Counted from the first letter of the stretch, positions 6,190 through 12,086 are shown. The stretch: 12,827 nucleotides of DNA from a bacterium (GCA_030649445.1 JAUSKR010000059.1:1-12827); one strand, 5' to 3'. Numbers and translations: made by a program. The notes: generated by a model not told the origin, from the sequence alone.

Positions 6190-6420
6190 ATGCCCACCCT
6201 TCAGACCGTTGGGTTTTGTACCTTATGTAACGGTTGGGTACGAGTTGATGGAGACGGCGAGGACAGGACTCTCGGCGATCATCCTGATGCCGAGGATATG
6301 CCGTGCCAGAACGCCGGTCACGAACCGGCTGCGCTCGGCACAATCGCCATCGCCGACCCTTCATCGTCTACCAACGCCGAACACATGAGCCTCATGATCC
6401 AGCTTGCCGACCCGCCTTGA
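6190..6420 (+). CDS. Small putative zinc-binding protein (CxxC-x17-H-x7-C)
   Basis: A 76-residue acidic protein. Cys10, Cys13, His31 and Cys39 give CTLC...GDH...MPCQN, nearly the same spacing as the protein at 4498-4704 (8/11/30/39), with an additional His44. The start at 6190 has GAGGA ten bases upstream; the frame is open further upstream, but that part lies in the promoter. The tail after residue 45 is low in complexity and unrelated to the other protein's tail. The gene is its own unit, with a promoter (6136-6164) and a hairpin terminator starting at its end. It converges with the NRAMP-family gene. Codons are G+C-rich compared with rsmI. Function unknown; relation to the 68-residue protein is inferred from the Cys/His pattern and gene layout only. 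Confidence 0.7.
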   Translation: MPTLQTVGFCTLCNGWVRVDGDGEDRTLGDHPDAEDMPCQNAGHEPAALGTIAIADPSSSTNAEHMSLMIQLADPP

Positions 6421-6455
6421 CCCCAGACACGGGGACTCGGCGGGTTCGTTATTTT
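6410..6455 (+). terminator. Intrinsic terminator after the 76-residue gene
   Basis: ACCCGCC pairs with GGCGGGT, with an inner CCCC/GGGG pair, and is followed by TCGTTATTTT. The stop codon TGA lies inside the hairpin. The 3' arm and tail, GGCGGGTTCGTT, recur in the terminator at 11323-11378. Confidence 0.75.
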
Positions 6456-6464
6456 GAGAGCAAA

Positions 6465-7841
6465 TTAGGTCAGCAACGCATATATCGTCGCCACGCCGGC
6501 CACAGCCATCAGGAGGACGCAGAGCCAGCCGAGGATTCGGGTCAATGGACGATTTGCCCACTCACCCATAACTTTCTTGTTGCTACTAATCAAAACGATA
6601 AAGATGAGGACGATCGGAGCGACTAAGCCGTTAGCAACAGCCGAATAAATCAGTGCTTTGATCGGATCGATACCGACAAAATTTAGGCCGAGACCGACAA
6701 GCATGGCGATAATCAAAACGCCATAAAAAGCGTAGGCCTGTTTGAGTTTATAAAAGAGGCCCTGCTTCCAGCCAAAGCTTTCGGCCACAGCATATGAGGC
6801 CGAGCCGGCCAAAACAGGCACCGCCAAGAGCCCAGTGCCGATGATTCCGAGAGCAAAAAGCAGATAGGTTGCCTCGCCGGCCAGCGGTCGCAAAGCTTCA
6901 GCCGCTTCTGATGCTGTTCTAATCTGGGTGATGCCGTTTGGAAAAAGAGTGACAGCACAAGCCAGAATTATGAAAAACATCACGACATTGGATAGAAACA
7001 TCCCCGACCAGACATCGACCCTCATCCTTTTGACCGCTTCCTTGTCGGTACCCTGTCTCGAAGCGACGGTCGTTTCTCCCTCGAGTATTTCCTCTTCAAC
7101 CTCCTGAGAGGTTTGCCAGAAAAAAAGGTAGGGCGATATTGTCGTCCCGAGAATGGCGCAGATCAGAATGATCTGGTCTTTTGTGAAACTAAGAGTTGGC
7201 ATGATGGCTGATTGACCGATCGAACGCCAGTCCAGCCCTTTGATCAATAGAGTCGAAAAAATGTATGAGAGGAGAATTAGAGCCAGAAACTTCAAATATT
7301 TGGCATAGCGCTTGTAAGTGCTAAATATTTGTAGTAACAAACTGACGAGAGTAAAGCCGACAATCAGCTTAGTGAAGCTAACGCTCGGCCAAAGTAATTG
7401 CGACGCCTTCGCCATCGCCCCAAGATCAGCACCAATGTTGAAGGCGTTGGCGGCAAAAAGAAGAATAGTACACGAAAGCAACATCCAGCGGGGAAAAAAC
7501 CGGCGGATATTACTGGCTAGGCCCCGACCGGTGACGAGACCGATCCGGGCGCACATCTCCTGAACCATCGCCATCAGCGGAAAAGTGAAGCCGGCCAGCC
7601 AGAGCAGTTGATTGCCATACTGGGCACCGGCTTGGGAATAAGTGGCTATTCCGGATGGATCATCATCAGCCGCGCCAGTCGTCAGACCCGGGCCGAGCAT
7701 ATTCCAGTATTCCTTTGTTTTTCGCATCGGCGCATCAGCGTGAAGAATCCCGCCAACCTTCTTGGTTGCGTCAATTGTTTCTTCGAGCATCACCGCCGGT
7801 GCTTCAGCGATTTTTTCAAAAATATCTTTGTCTTTAGCCAT
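6465..7841 (-). CDS. NRAMP-family divalent metal transporter, divergent type
   Basis: A 458-residue membrane protein with 11 or so helices after a 45-residue cytoplasmic N-terminus. The NRAMP signature is recognisable but altered. In helix 1 the motif is DDDPSG (61-64 DPSG) where canonical members have DPGN. In helix 6 it is TTISPYLFFWQTSQE (SPY 236-238) where they have MPH. This matches the NRAMP-related branch whose ligand set differs from the Mn/Fe transporters, so the ion (Mg, Mn or another) should be left open. Start at 7841 is supported by GAGGGGAAG just upstream. It is transcribed from its own weak promoter and converges with the 76-residue gene. Helices near 80-95, 120-140, 157-175, 183-200, 222-243, 280-300, 328-350, 370-390, 395-420 and 435-455 are visible. 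Confidence 0.92.
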   Translation of the reverse strand: MAKDKDIFEKIAEAPAVMLEETIDATKKVGGILHADAPMRKTKEYWNMLGPGLTTGAADDDPSGIATYSQAGAQYGNQLLWLAGFTFPLMAMVQEMCARIGLVTGRGLASNIRRFFPRWMLLSCTILLFAANAFNIGADLGAMAKASQLLWPSVSFTKLIVGFTLVSLLLQIFSTYKRYAKYLKFLALILLSYIFSTLLIKGLDWRSIGQSAIMPTLSFTKDQIILICAILGTTISPYLFFWQTSQEVEEEILEGETTVASRQGTDKEAVKRMRVDVWSGMFLSNVVMFFIILACAVTLFPNGITQIRTASEAAEALRPLAGEATYLLFALGIIGTGLLAVPVLAGSASYAVAESFGWKQGLFYKLKQAYAFYGVLIIAMLVGLGLNFVGIDPIKALIYSAVANGLVAPIVLIFIVLISSNKKVMGEWANRPLTRILGWLCVLLMAVAGVATIYALLT

Positions 7842-7855
7842 CTTCCCCTCACAGG

Positions 7856-7883
7856 TTTATAATTTTCAATTTGAAATTTTCAA
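7856..7883 (-). promoter_or_regulatory. Possible promoter of the NRAMP-family gene
   Basis: On the minus strand: TTGAAA (7878-7883), 16-bp spacer, TATAAA (7856-7861), with a short leader carrying GAGGGG. The surroundings are so AT-rich that chance matches are likely. Confidence 0.4.
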
Positions 7884-7942
7884 TTTTCAAACAATTTAGA
7901 AAATTTATAATTTTTAAACTATTTAAACATTAAGCATTGTTT
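7861..7942. repeat. AT-rich TTTCAATTTTCAA-type simple repeat
   Basis: Imperfect repeats of AATTTTCAATTTGAAATTTTC fill the gap between rsmA and the NRAMP-family gene. The same TTTTCAATTTTCAATTT words close the window at 12810-12827, there inside pcrA. No gene or convincing terminator was seen here. Confidence 0.55.
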
Positions 7943-8884
7943 TTAAATTTTAAACTCTAAATTAATAATTTGTACCAGCTTGACCCATTCCCCAATGCTC
8001 AGTTCCTGCGCCCTCACATTCTCATTTAATCCGATTGATTTAATTATAGCCAAAGATTTTTCTTTATCCAAATGCAAGCCGGCCGCCAGATTATTGACCA
8101 GCGTCTTGCGCTTGGAGGCAAAACCAATATGGACCAAGTGGAAGAATTCTTTTTCGTCTACCTCCTTAATTCTTAATTCTATATCCTTAATTCTAAGAAT
8201 TGCGCTATCCACTTTTGGCGCTGGAAAAAACGAACTCGCCTTGACAATGCCAACAATCTCCGGCTCAGCGTATGCCTGAACCGAAATAGCCAAAATTGAC
8301 ATATCACCTGCCCGAGCACAGATCCGCTCGGCGACCTCTTTTTGAACCAACAACGTGATACTTTCCGGCTTCTTCTCCGCTGTCAGAAATAATTGCAGAA
8401 TTTTCGAGGTGATGTAATACGGGATATTGGCAACGACCTTGTAAGCCGGATTATCTTTGGTTAATTCTGAAATATTCAATTTTAAGATATCAGCATTGAT
8501 AACTTCGAGCACTGAATTTCTAAATCCGAATGTCAAATTTCTAATAAAATGCCTAAATCCAAATTCATCAAATGTCCATTTAGGGCTTTCTTCATTGGAC
8601 ATTTCATTTGACATTAGAAATTCGGATTTTGACATTAGTTCTGCTAACCTGTCATCCATCTCCACCGCCACAACTCTGCCGGCTTTTTTGATCAATTCGG
8701 TGGTCAATGTCCCTACTCCCGGCCCAACCTCGACCACCAAATCATCTGGCTTTATCTCCGCCGTCTCGACAATTTTTTCCAAAACCTCCCGGTCAACCAA
8801 AAAATTCTGCCCTAGCGCATGCTTGGTATAGAGACCGTTTTGTTTGAGATAATTTATTAATTGCGTTTTATCTGAAAGATCCAC
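7943..8884 (-). CDS. rsmA: 16S rRNA (adenine(1518)-N6/adenine(1519)-N6)-dimethyltransferase
   Basis: KsgA/RsmA dimethylates the two adenines of the 3'-end loop of 16S rRNA. The 313-residue protein has the family signatures: HALGQNFLVD (22-31), the SAM loop VEVGPGVGTLT (51-61), the acidic residue Glu75 in VAVEMDDRL, the catalytic NIPYY (153-157), and FFPAPKVDSAILRI. Start is GTG at 8884, which gives the usual distance to GQNFL; no Shine-Dalgarno is visible and the promoter is unclear. The protein is about 40 residues longer than usual because residues about 84-122 (MSKSEF...FRNS) are inserted between Glu75 and the NADIL strand. That stretch is encoded by a palindromic repeat. Catalytic motifs are intact, so the enzyme is probably active. 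Confidence 0.96.
   Translation of the reverse strand: MDLSDKTQLINYLKQNGLYTKHALGQNFLVDREVLEKIVETAEIKPDDLVVEVGPGVGTLTTELIKKAGRVVAVEMDDRLAELMSKSEFLMSNEMSNEESPKWTFDEFGFRHFIRNLTFGFRNSVLEVINADILKLNISELTKDNPAYKVVANIPYYITSKILQLFLTAEKKPESITLLVQKEVAERICARAGDMSILAISVQAYAEPEIVGIVKASSFFPAPKVDSAILRIKDIELRIKEVDEKEFFHLVHIGFASKRKTLVNNLAAGLHLDKEKSLAIIKSIGLNENVRAQELSIGEWVKLVQIINLEFKI
8519..8641. repeat. Palindromic element in frame inside rsmA
   Basis: Outer arms share AAATCCGAAT (near 8522) and ATTCGGATTT (near 8620), each with GTCAAAT and TTCTAAT words but in swapped order. An inner pair AAATGTCCA (8570-8578) and TGGACATTT (8596-8604) makes a 9-bp stem. On the minus strand the whole element is open in the rsmA frame. 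Confidence 0.8.
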
Positions 8885-8957
8885 GTTTGGGATTTGATTA
8901 ATTTGAGAATTGAGATTTGTTTAGAAATTAGGAATTAGAAATTAGAAATTTTCATTT
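8885..8957. repeat. Short AT-rich tandem repeat between rpf-like gene and rsmA
   Basis: GAAATTAG/GAATTAG units repeat about four times at 8922-8950. The words resemble those of the element inside rsmA. No terminator is evident between the two genes. Confidence 0.5.
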
Positions 8958-9959
8958 TTACCATCTCCCACTATACCCATGCATCAGCGCCCAGGCCGTC
9001 GTGTATATTTGCGCTTTGGCATCGAGAATGCTGGCGCCAGAGTAGCCTGCCTTAGCCGAAGCACTAGCCCAAAAACCAGGGTCGTATTGGAAAAGGCCCA
9101 TATGAGCGCCGCCCTGGCCGACAGAATCGGCATGGCCGTTGCTTTCCTTGCGCATCAGGGCACAAAGCTTATCCGGATCAAGCCCATTTTTGATCGAAGC
9201 GTCTAGAACTAAATCATTATATTTGCACCAGCCGGTGATGACCGGTTTCGTCCCGATGATCTGGATCTCGGTAACCGGGGGCGTCGTTATCTCGCTTTTC
9301 TGTAAAGTCCGGGCGATTTCGACTCCGTCCTCACGCCGGACAAGATAGGTCAATGTCCTGATGCCAGCAACACCTTCTTGTTCAATTTTGGTTTTACCTT
9401 TATTGAGCGTATTGTCGTTTTTCTTCGTCACAGTGTAATCAATATTTTTTTTCTCTGCGATCGTCGTCAGGGCGACTCGGACTATCCGCAGTTGCATTCC
9501 GTTTTCCAGCTCCGTCGTGACTGCAAAATTAATTTTGTCATCAGTGCCAAGCTCAATATTTTGCTCGGCTAGAAATTCGCTGACAGTCCCAGTCCAGCTT
9601 CGCAGAGTTAAATTTTTCTTACCATCAAGCACAAAAATCTCCGGCGCCCGATAGAGAGTAATTTTGCCGCCGATACCCATCTTAATATCGGGAAAGACGC
9701 TGAATTTATCCTCCGGAAATGGTCCAGCATTAAGATTGGCAGAAATTGTAAACGGATCAGTATCAACTGTCATACCAAAATATTGTCTGACCTCCTGACC
9801 GTCCGGCGCAATTTCTTCGACAATATAAGGCAGAGCGAACCCCTCCCCTTTTGAAGGGGAGGTTGGGAGGGGTTTATTAAATGATGAAAAACTGAGCGCC
9901 CCGATCCCCATCGGAATAATCGCAACACCAGCAAAAAGAAACTTAAAGTTAAATTTCAT
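8958..9959 (-). CDS. Secreted Rpf-like protein: DUF348, G5 and lysozyme-like domains
   Basis: Predicted 333-residue secreted or anchored protein. A signal or anchor helix spans residues 7-24. A DUF348-like repeat lies near 104-145 (FVLDGKKNLTLRSWTGTVSEFLAEQNI) and a G5 domain near 160-240 (IEQEGVAGIRTLTYLV...DGVEIAR...). A C-terminal lysozyme-like domain follows from 245 to the end, with likely catalytic Glu272 in ALMRKESNG and Cys245/Cys266 able to pair. This order matches RpfB-type resuscitation-promoting factors, which cut peptidoglycan. Start at 9959 rather than 9968, because a TAATAT box ends 7 bases before this ATG. Residues about 29-41 (KPLPTSPSKGEGF) come from a palindromic repeat placed right after the signal helix. 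In a reduced genome the enzyme could remodel its own wall or breach a host wall; both are inference. Confidence 0.9.
   Translation of the reverse strand: MKFNFKFLFAGVAIIPMGIGALSFSSFNKPLPTSPSKGEGFALPYIVEEIAPDGQEVRQYFGMTVDTDPFTISANLNAGPFPEDKFSVFPDIKMGIGGKITLYRAPEIFVLDGKKNLTLRSWTGTVSEFLAEQNIELGTDDKINFAVTTELENGMQLRIVRVALTTIAEKKNIDYTVTKKNDNTLNKGKTKIEQEGVAGIRTLTYLVRREDGVEIARTLQKSEITTPPVTEIQIIGTKPVITGWCKYNDLVLDASIKNGLDPDKLCALMRKESNGHADSVGQGGAHMGLFQYDPGFWASASAKAGYSGASILDAKAQIYTTAWALMHGYSGRW
9840..9872. repeat. Palindromic repeat, family A, copy 3, in frame in the rpf-like gene
   Basis: On the plus strand CCCCTCCCCTTTTGAAGGGGAGG forms a hairpin followed by TTGGGAGGGG. The minus strand encodes PLPTSPSKGEG in the same frame as copy 2 in metG. 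Confidence 0.8.
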
Positions 9960-9966
9960 AATCTTC

Positions 9967-9995
9967 ATATTACATCAAAAACACCAACGACTCAA
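9967..9995 (-). promoter_or_regulatory. Promoter of the rpf-like gene, predicted leaderless
   Basis: On the minus strand: TTGAGT (9990-9995), 17-bp spacer, TAATAT (9967-9972), then seven bases to the ATG at 9959. The -10 box and spacing are identical to those at metG. Confidence 0.7.
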
Positions 9996-10018
9996 TTTTT
10001 GTCAATGGTTCACATGCC

Positions 10019-10210
10019 TGTAATTCTGGCTTCAGCTTGAGTTACAACACCCTAAAGGGTGGTCTACGGATTTCAATGTAGTCCAAGCTTCAGCTTGCGT
10101 GAGCGGGCTGAAGCCCGCGCTACAGAGTGTAGTGTAGTCCAAGCTTTAGCTTGCTAATCAGCATAAATGCTGGTCTACGTTAATTTGCGTAGCCCAGGGC
10201 TTCAGCCTGC
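10019..10210. repeat. Tandem array of REP-like palindromic units
   Basis: Three units of 47-50 bp (10019-10068, 10077-10124, 10133-10179) and a partial fourth (10188-10210). Each full unit opens with TGTAGTCC or a variant and closes with CTAC(G/A). Each holds two hairpins. The first is CAAGCTTCAGCTTG or a variant. The second differs: ACCCTAAAGGGT, GCGGGCTGAAGCCCGC, or CAGCATAAATGCTG. The array fills most of the gap between the rpf-like gene and the next terminator; no gene was seen in it. Confidence 0.85.
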
Positions 10211-10214
10211 CCAC

Positions 10215-10257
10215 AAAAAAAGCGCGGCCCCCTCGAACTAAAAGTGGAGGGAGCCGC
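10215..10257 (-). terminator. Strong intrinsic terminator of the 222-residue gene
   Basis: On the minus strand GCGGCTCCCTC pairs with GAGGGGGCCGC (one mismatch) and is followed by GCTTTTTTT. It lies about 25 bases after the stop codon. Confidence 0.88.
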
Positions 10258-10282
10258 TGGTGAAACTCAGTATCGATGTCGG

Positions 10283-10951
10283 TCAGCGCGTGACGATCAT
10301 CCTGCAGCCGTTGACCTCATCCTCAAACCGCGTGAACGGCCGAGGCGTTTCGACGTGCCACCTGTAGACCGCGTTGTAGACGCGCACAAACAGACGTTCG
10401 GACGTGTCTGGGTCAGCGAGGCAGAAGCCGTAGTGGCCCTGCTTGTGCATCAGACCCCGGCGATCGTTGCTCGAAGCCTTGATCATCTTGTACATGTGGC
10501 AGGGTTCGACAACCAGCAGTTCGTCGCCGCCGAGAGCTGTAGCCACAGGGAACACATCCGAGAAGTTCTCCTTGAATTGATGGTGAACTCTCAGAGTAGT
10601 CGCGGGAACGAAACTCGCCCACTTCGACCTGTCCAACAAGTCGAAGAAGCCGTCGCTGATGTACTCGAAGGGCACCCCTTCGCAGTTTACGCGAGCCTCG
10701 CGGGGGAAGTAGATACTGGCCGTGAACTCGGGCGTGACTGAGATATCGGTCCTGCCCACGAGCTCGATAGGACTGGCACCCTTCCACGGATCTTCCTCGT
10801 GAAGAAATCGGGGCAAAGCCCAGAACCACTTCCTCCTAGTGTCGGAGTCTTCCGAAGCCAGATTCCCGAGCAAGTGATGGACAAGCCTCAGCTCCGCCGA
10901 TCCGATCTTGCCGAGCATGTTCCGTGCGCTTTCGAGCATGTCTTCTGACAT
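10283..10951 (-). CDS. Hypothetical protein, G+C-rich one-gene unit
   Basis: Soluble-looking protein of 222 residues. The ATG at 10951 is chosen because AGAAGG lies 8 bases upstream. A GTG at 10996 would add 15 basic residues (KQKRRTSKTQK) and cannot be excluded; it overlaps a CCGCC-GTA-GGCGG hairpin. The N-terminal 45 residues look helical; the rest mixes strands and aromatic-rich segments (YISDGFFDLLDRSKWASF, GHYGFCLADPD, LFVRVYNAVYRWHVETP). No signal peptide, membrane helix or known motif was found. It has a candidate promoter and a strong terminator, and its codons are G+C-rich. Its C-terminal segment weakly resembles that of the next gene (11408-11995). Function unknown. Confidence 0.75.
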   Translation of the reverse strand: MSEDMLESARNMLGKIGSAELRLVHHLLGNLASEDSDTRRKWFWALPRFLHEEDPWKGASPIELVGRTDISVTPEFTASIYFPREARVNCEGVPFEYISDGFFDLLDRSKWASFVPATTLRVHHQFKENFSDVFPVATALGGDELLVVEPCHMYKMIKASSNDRRGLMHKQGHYGFCLADPDTSERLFVRVYNAVYRWHVETPRPFTRFEDEVNGCRMIVTR

Positions 10952-11044
10952 GGTCAGCACCTTCTGCGTTTTAGAAGTACGCCTCTTCTGTTTCACCCGC
11001 CTACGGCGGATGTCTCCTCACGTCTTATTTCTATCACACACTTT

Positions 11045-11073
11045 TATATATAGCAATAAATAATTTAAATTAA
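11045..11073 (-). promoter_or_regulatory. Candidate promoter of the 222-residue gene
   Basis: On the minus strand: TTAATT (11068-11073), 17-bp spacer, TATATA (11045-11050). The -35 is weak and the region AT-rich. The 10974-11040 leader that follows carries GAGGAG and a CCGCC-GTA-GGCGG hairpin (about 10997-11011). Confidence 0.4.
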
Positions 11074-11079
11074 CCACAA

Positions 11080-11278
11080 CAAAATTAGCTGCTTCTAATT
11101 TGCTTGTCCAACAAAACTAGTTTCTGGCGAAAGTATTAAAATCTAAACAAAGCTTCAATACTCTTGCTTGCAACCTGAGAAAATTAGATGCGATTCAGCC
11201 CATTCAGCAGAGTAGTTCCGCCGGATAGGTTATGTAATGCCCCTCCATTGTTGAGCACTTTCACTCAACGTTCGGAGT
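11080..11278 (-). ncRNA. Candidate small RNA or decayed gene in a 400-base gap
   Basis: No ORF of note fills this stretch, yet it is less AT-rich than the flanks. On the minus strand it follows a good promoter (11285-11314). The transcript would begin with a GTTGAG-8-CTCAAC hairpin, contain AGTATT/AATACT pairing near 11130-11165, and end with CAAATTAG-AAGCAG-CTAATTTTG and a short T-rich stretch that could terminate it. It matches no RNA family I know (not RNase P, tmRNA, SRP or 6S by their core motifs). It could also be a long leader of the 222-residue gene or a gene remnant. Confidence 0.3.
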
Positions 11279-11284
11279 ATCTTT

Positions 11285-11314
11285 ATTTTATTCCTGATAG
11301 CTTATTTCTGTCAA
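11285..11314 (-). promoter_or_regulatory. Promoter with no gene directly behind it
   Basis: On the minus strand: TTGACA (11309-11314), 18-bp spacer, TAAAAT (11285-11290). It reads into the gene-free stretch at 11080-11278. Confidence 0.55.
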
Positions 11315-11322
11315 TGCTTATT

Positions 11323-11378
11323 AAAAAAACGAACCCGCCCATGCTGTTGCCAATATAGACACAGACTTACAGGGCGGG
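11323..11378 (-). terminator. Intrinsic terminator of the 195-residue gene
   Basis: On the minus strand CCCGCCC (11372-11378) pairs with GGGCGGG (11334-11340) and is followed by TTCGTTTTTTT. The loop is about 31 nt, unusually long. The 3' arm and tail match those of the terminator at 6410-6455. Confidence 0.75.
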
Positions 11379-11407
11379 AGCAGTGAATGAGTAACCTCGG
11401 CGATCAC

Positions 11408-11995
11408 TCATGTGCGGCAGAACAGGAACCAAACGAACGCGAACCAGCGTGCATTGACTGAGCGGGCGTTCAGAACGAGGCCGGTTCGCTCGACACAGAT
11501 ATATGGGACGGCCCACTCACCGTCGTTGTCCCGCCAGAGCGACGCCGGATCGGCCAACGCCAGCCACGGGATCTCCGGCCTTGGTGGCCTGAAACGCCGC
11601 GAGACGATCTTCCAGAAAGGAGGGCAGTTGCCCTTTAGCCACCACTGGAGCATGTTGTCCGCCGGCCAACCCAGATTGTGATTGTCGAGCTGGCGGGCCA
11701 GACATGGAAACTGAGCCGGTGTCAGACCCTGCCTCTCACGAAGCGGCATGGCCGCCTCATGTACCGCGGCAAAGTTGGGCAGTTCACGCCCGAAATTGAC
11801 CGCAATCAGCTCGACCTGTTCTCGCTGGCCTGACGACCAGATGTCTGCACCCATGAACCGTTCCGACAACAACTCTTCATCGTCTCCGAGGAACTGACGG
11901 TGGCCTCTGATCAACACCCGGATCCGCCCAGGACTGCCAGCTGGGCCGAACGGGACCGTGAACACCCCGAGGGGTAGAGTCATTATTTGGGACAT
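11408..11995 (-). CDS. Hypothetical protein, G+C-rich one-gene unit
   Basis: A 195-residue protein without signal peptide. The start is firm: AAGGAGG lies 7 bases before the ATG. The N-terminal part looks like a beta domain rich in Gly and Pro (PLGVFTVPFGPAGSPGRIRV). The middle is helical (VHEAAMPLRERQGLTPAQF). The last third is rich in Trp and Pro (WWLKGNCPPFWKIVSRRF, WLALADPASLW), and the C-terminus is very aromatic (ARWFAFVWFLFCRT). I recognise no family. The gene has a near-consensus promoter about 85-120 bases upstream of the ATG and its own terminator. Codons are much richer in G and C than those of pcrA or the 77-residue gene next door, consistent with foreign origin, though a distinct accessory class is equally possible. 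Confidence 0.78.
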   Translation of the reverse strand: MSQIMTLPLGVFTVPFGPAGSPGRIRVLIRGHRQFLGDDEELLSERFMGADIWSSGQREQVELIAVNFGRELPNFAAVHEAAMPLRERQGLTPAQFPCLARQLDNHNLGWPADNMLQWWLKGNCPPFWKIVSRRFRPPRPEIPWLALADPASLWRDNDGEWAVPYICVERTGLVLNARSVNARWFAFVWFLFCRT

Positions 11996-12086
11996 CGTCC
12001 CGCCTCCTTTTTTGGCTTTGATGCCTCACTGCTCATTATTTTTCAACAAACAGAAAGCCACAAACGCCAAAACTTTCGACTGAGAT

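Noticed and set aside
6303..6626. 107-residue plus-strand ORF overlapping the zinc gene and the NRAMP gene
   Set aside because: It crosses a terminator and overlaps two better-supported genes; Arg/His-rich composition fits a shadow frame.
10019..10210. CRISPR array
   Set aside because: Units are adjacent palindromes with no unique spacers of constant length and no cas genes nearby.
10244..10741. 165-residue plus-strand ORF opposite the 222-residue gene
   Set aside because: It begins inside the minus-strand terminator, has no Shine-Dalgarno, and the minus-strand frame has better start and end signals.
11188..11358. Short plus-strand ORF of about 56 codons in the gene-free gap
   Set aside because: No Shine-Dalgarno, odd composition, and it runs through the minus-strand terminator stem.
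1165..11995. Integron-type gene cassette array
   Set aside because: The orphan units are interspersed with housekeeping genes, in both orientations, and no attC-like site or integrase was seen.
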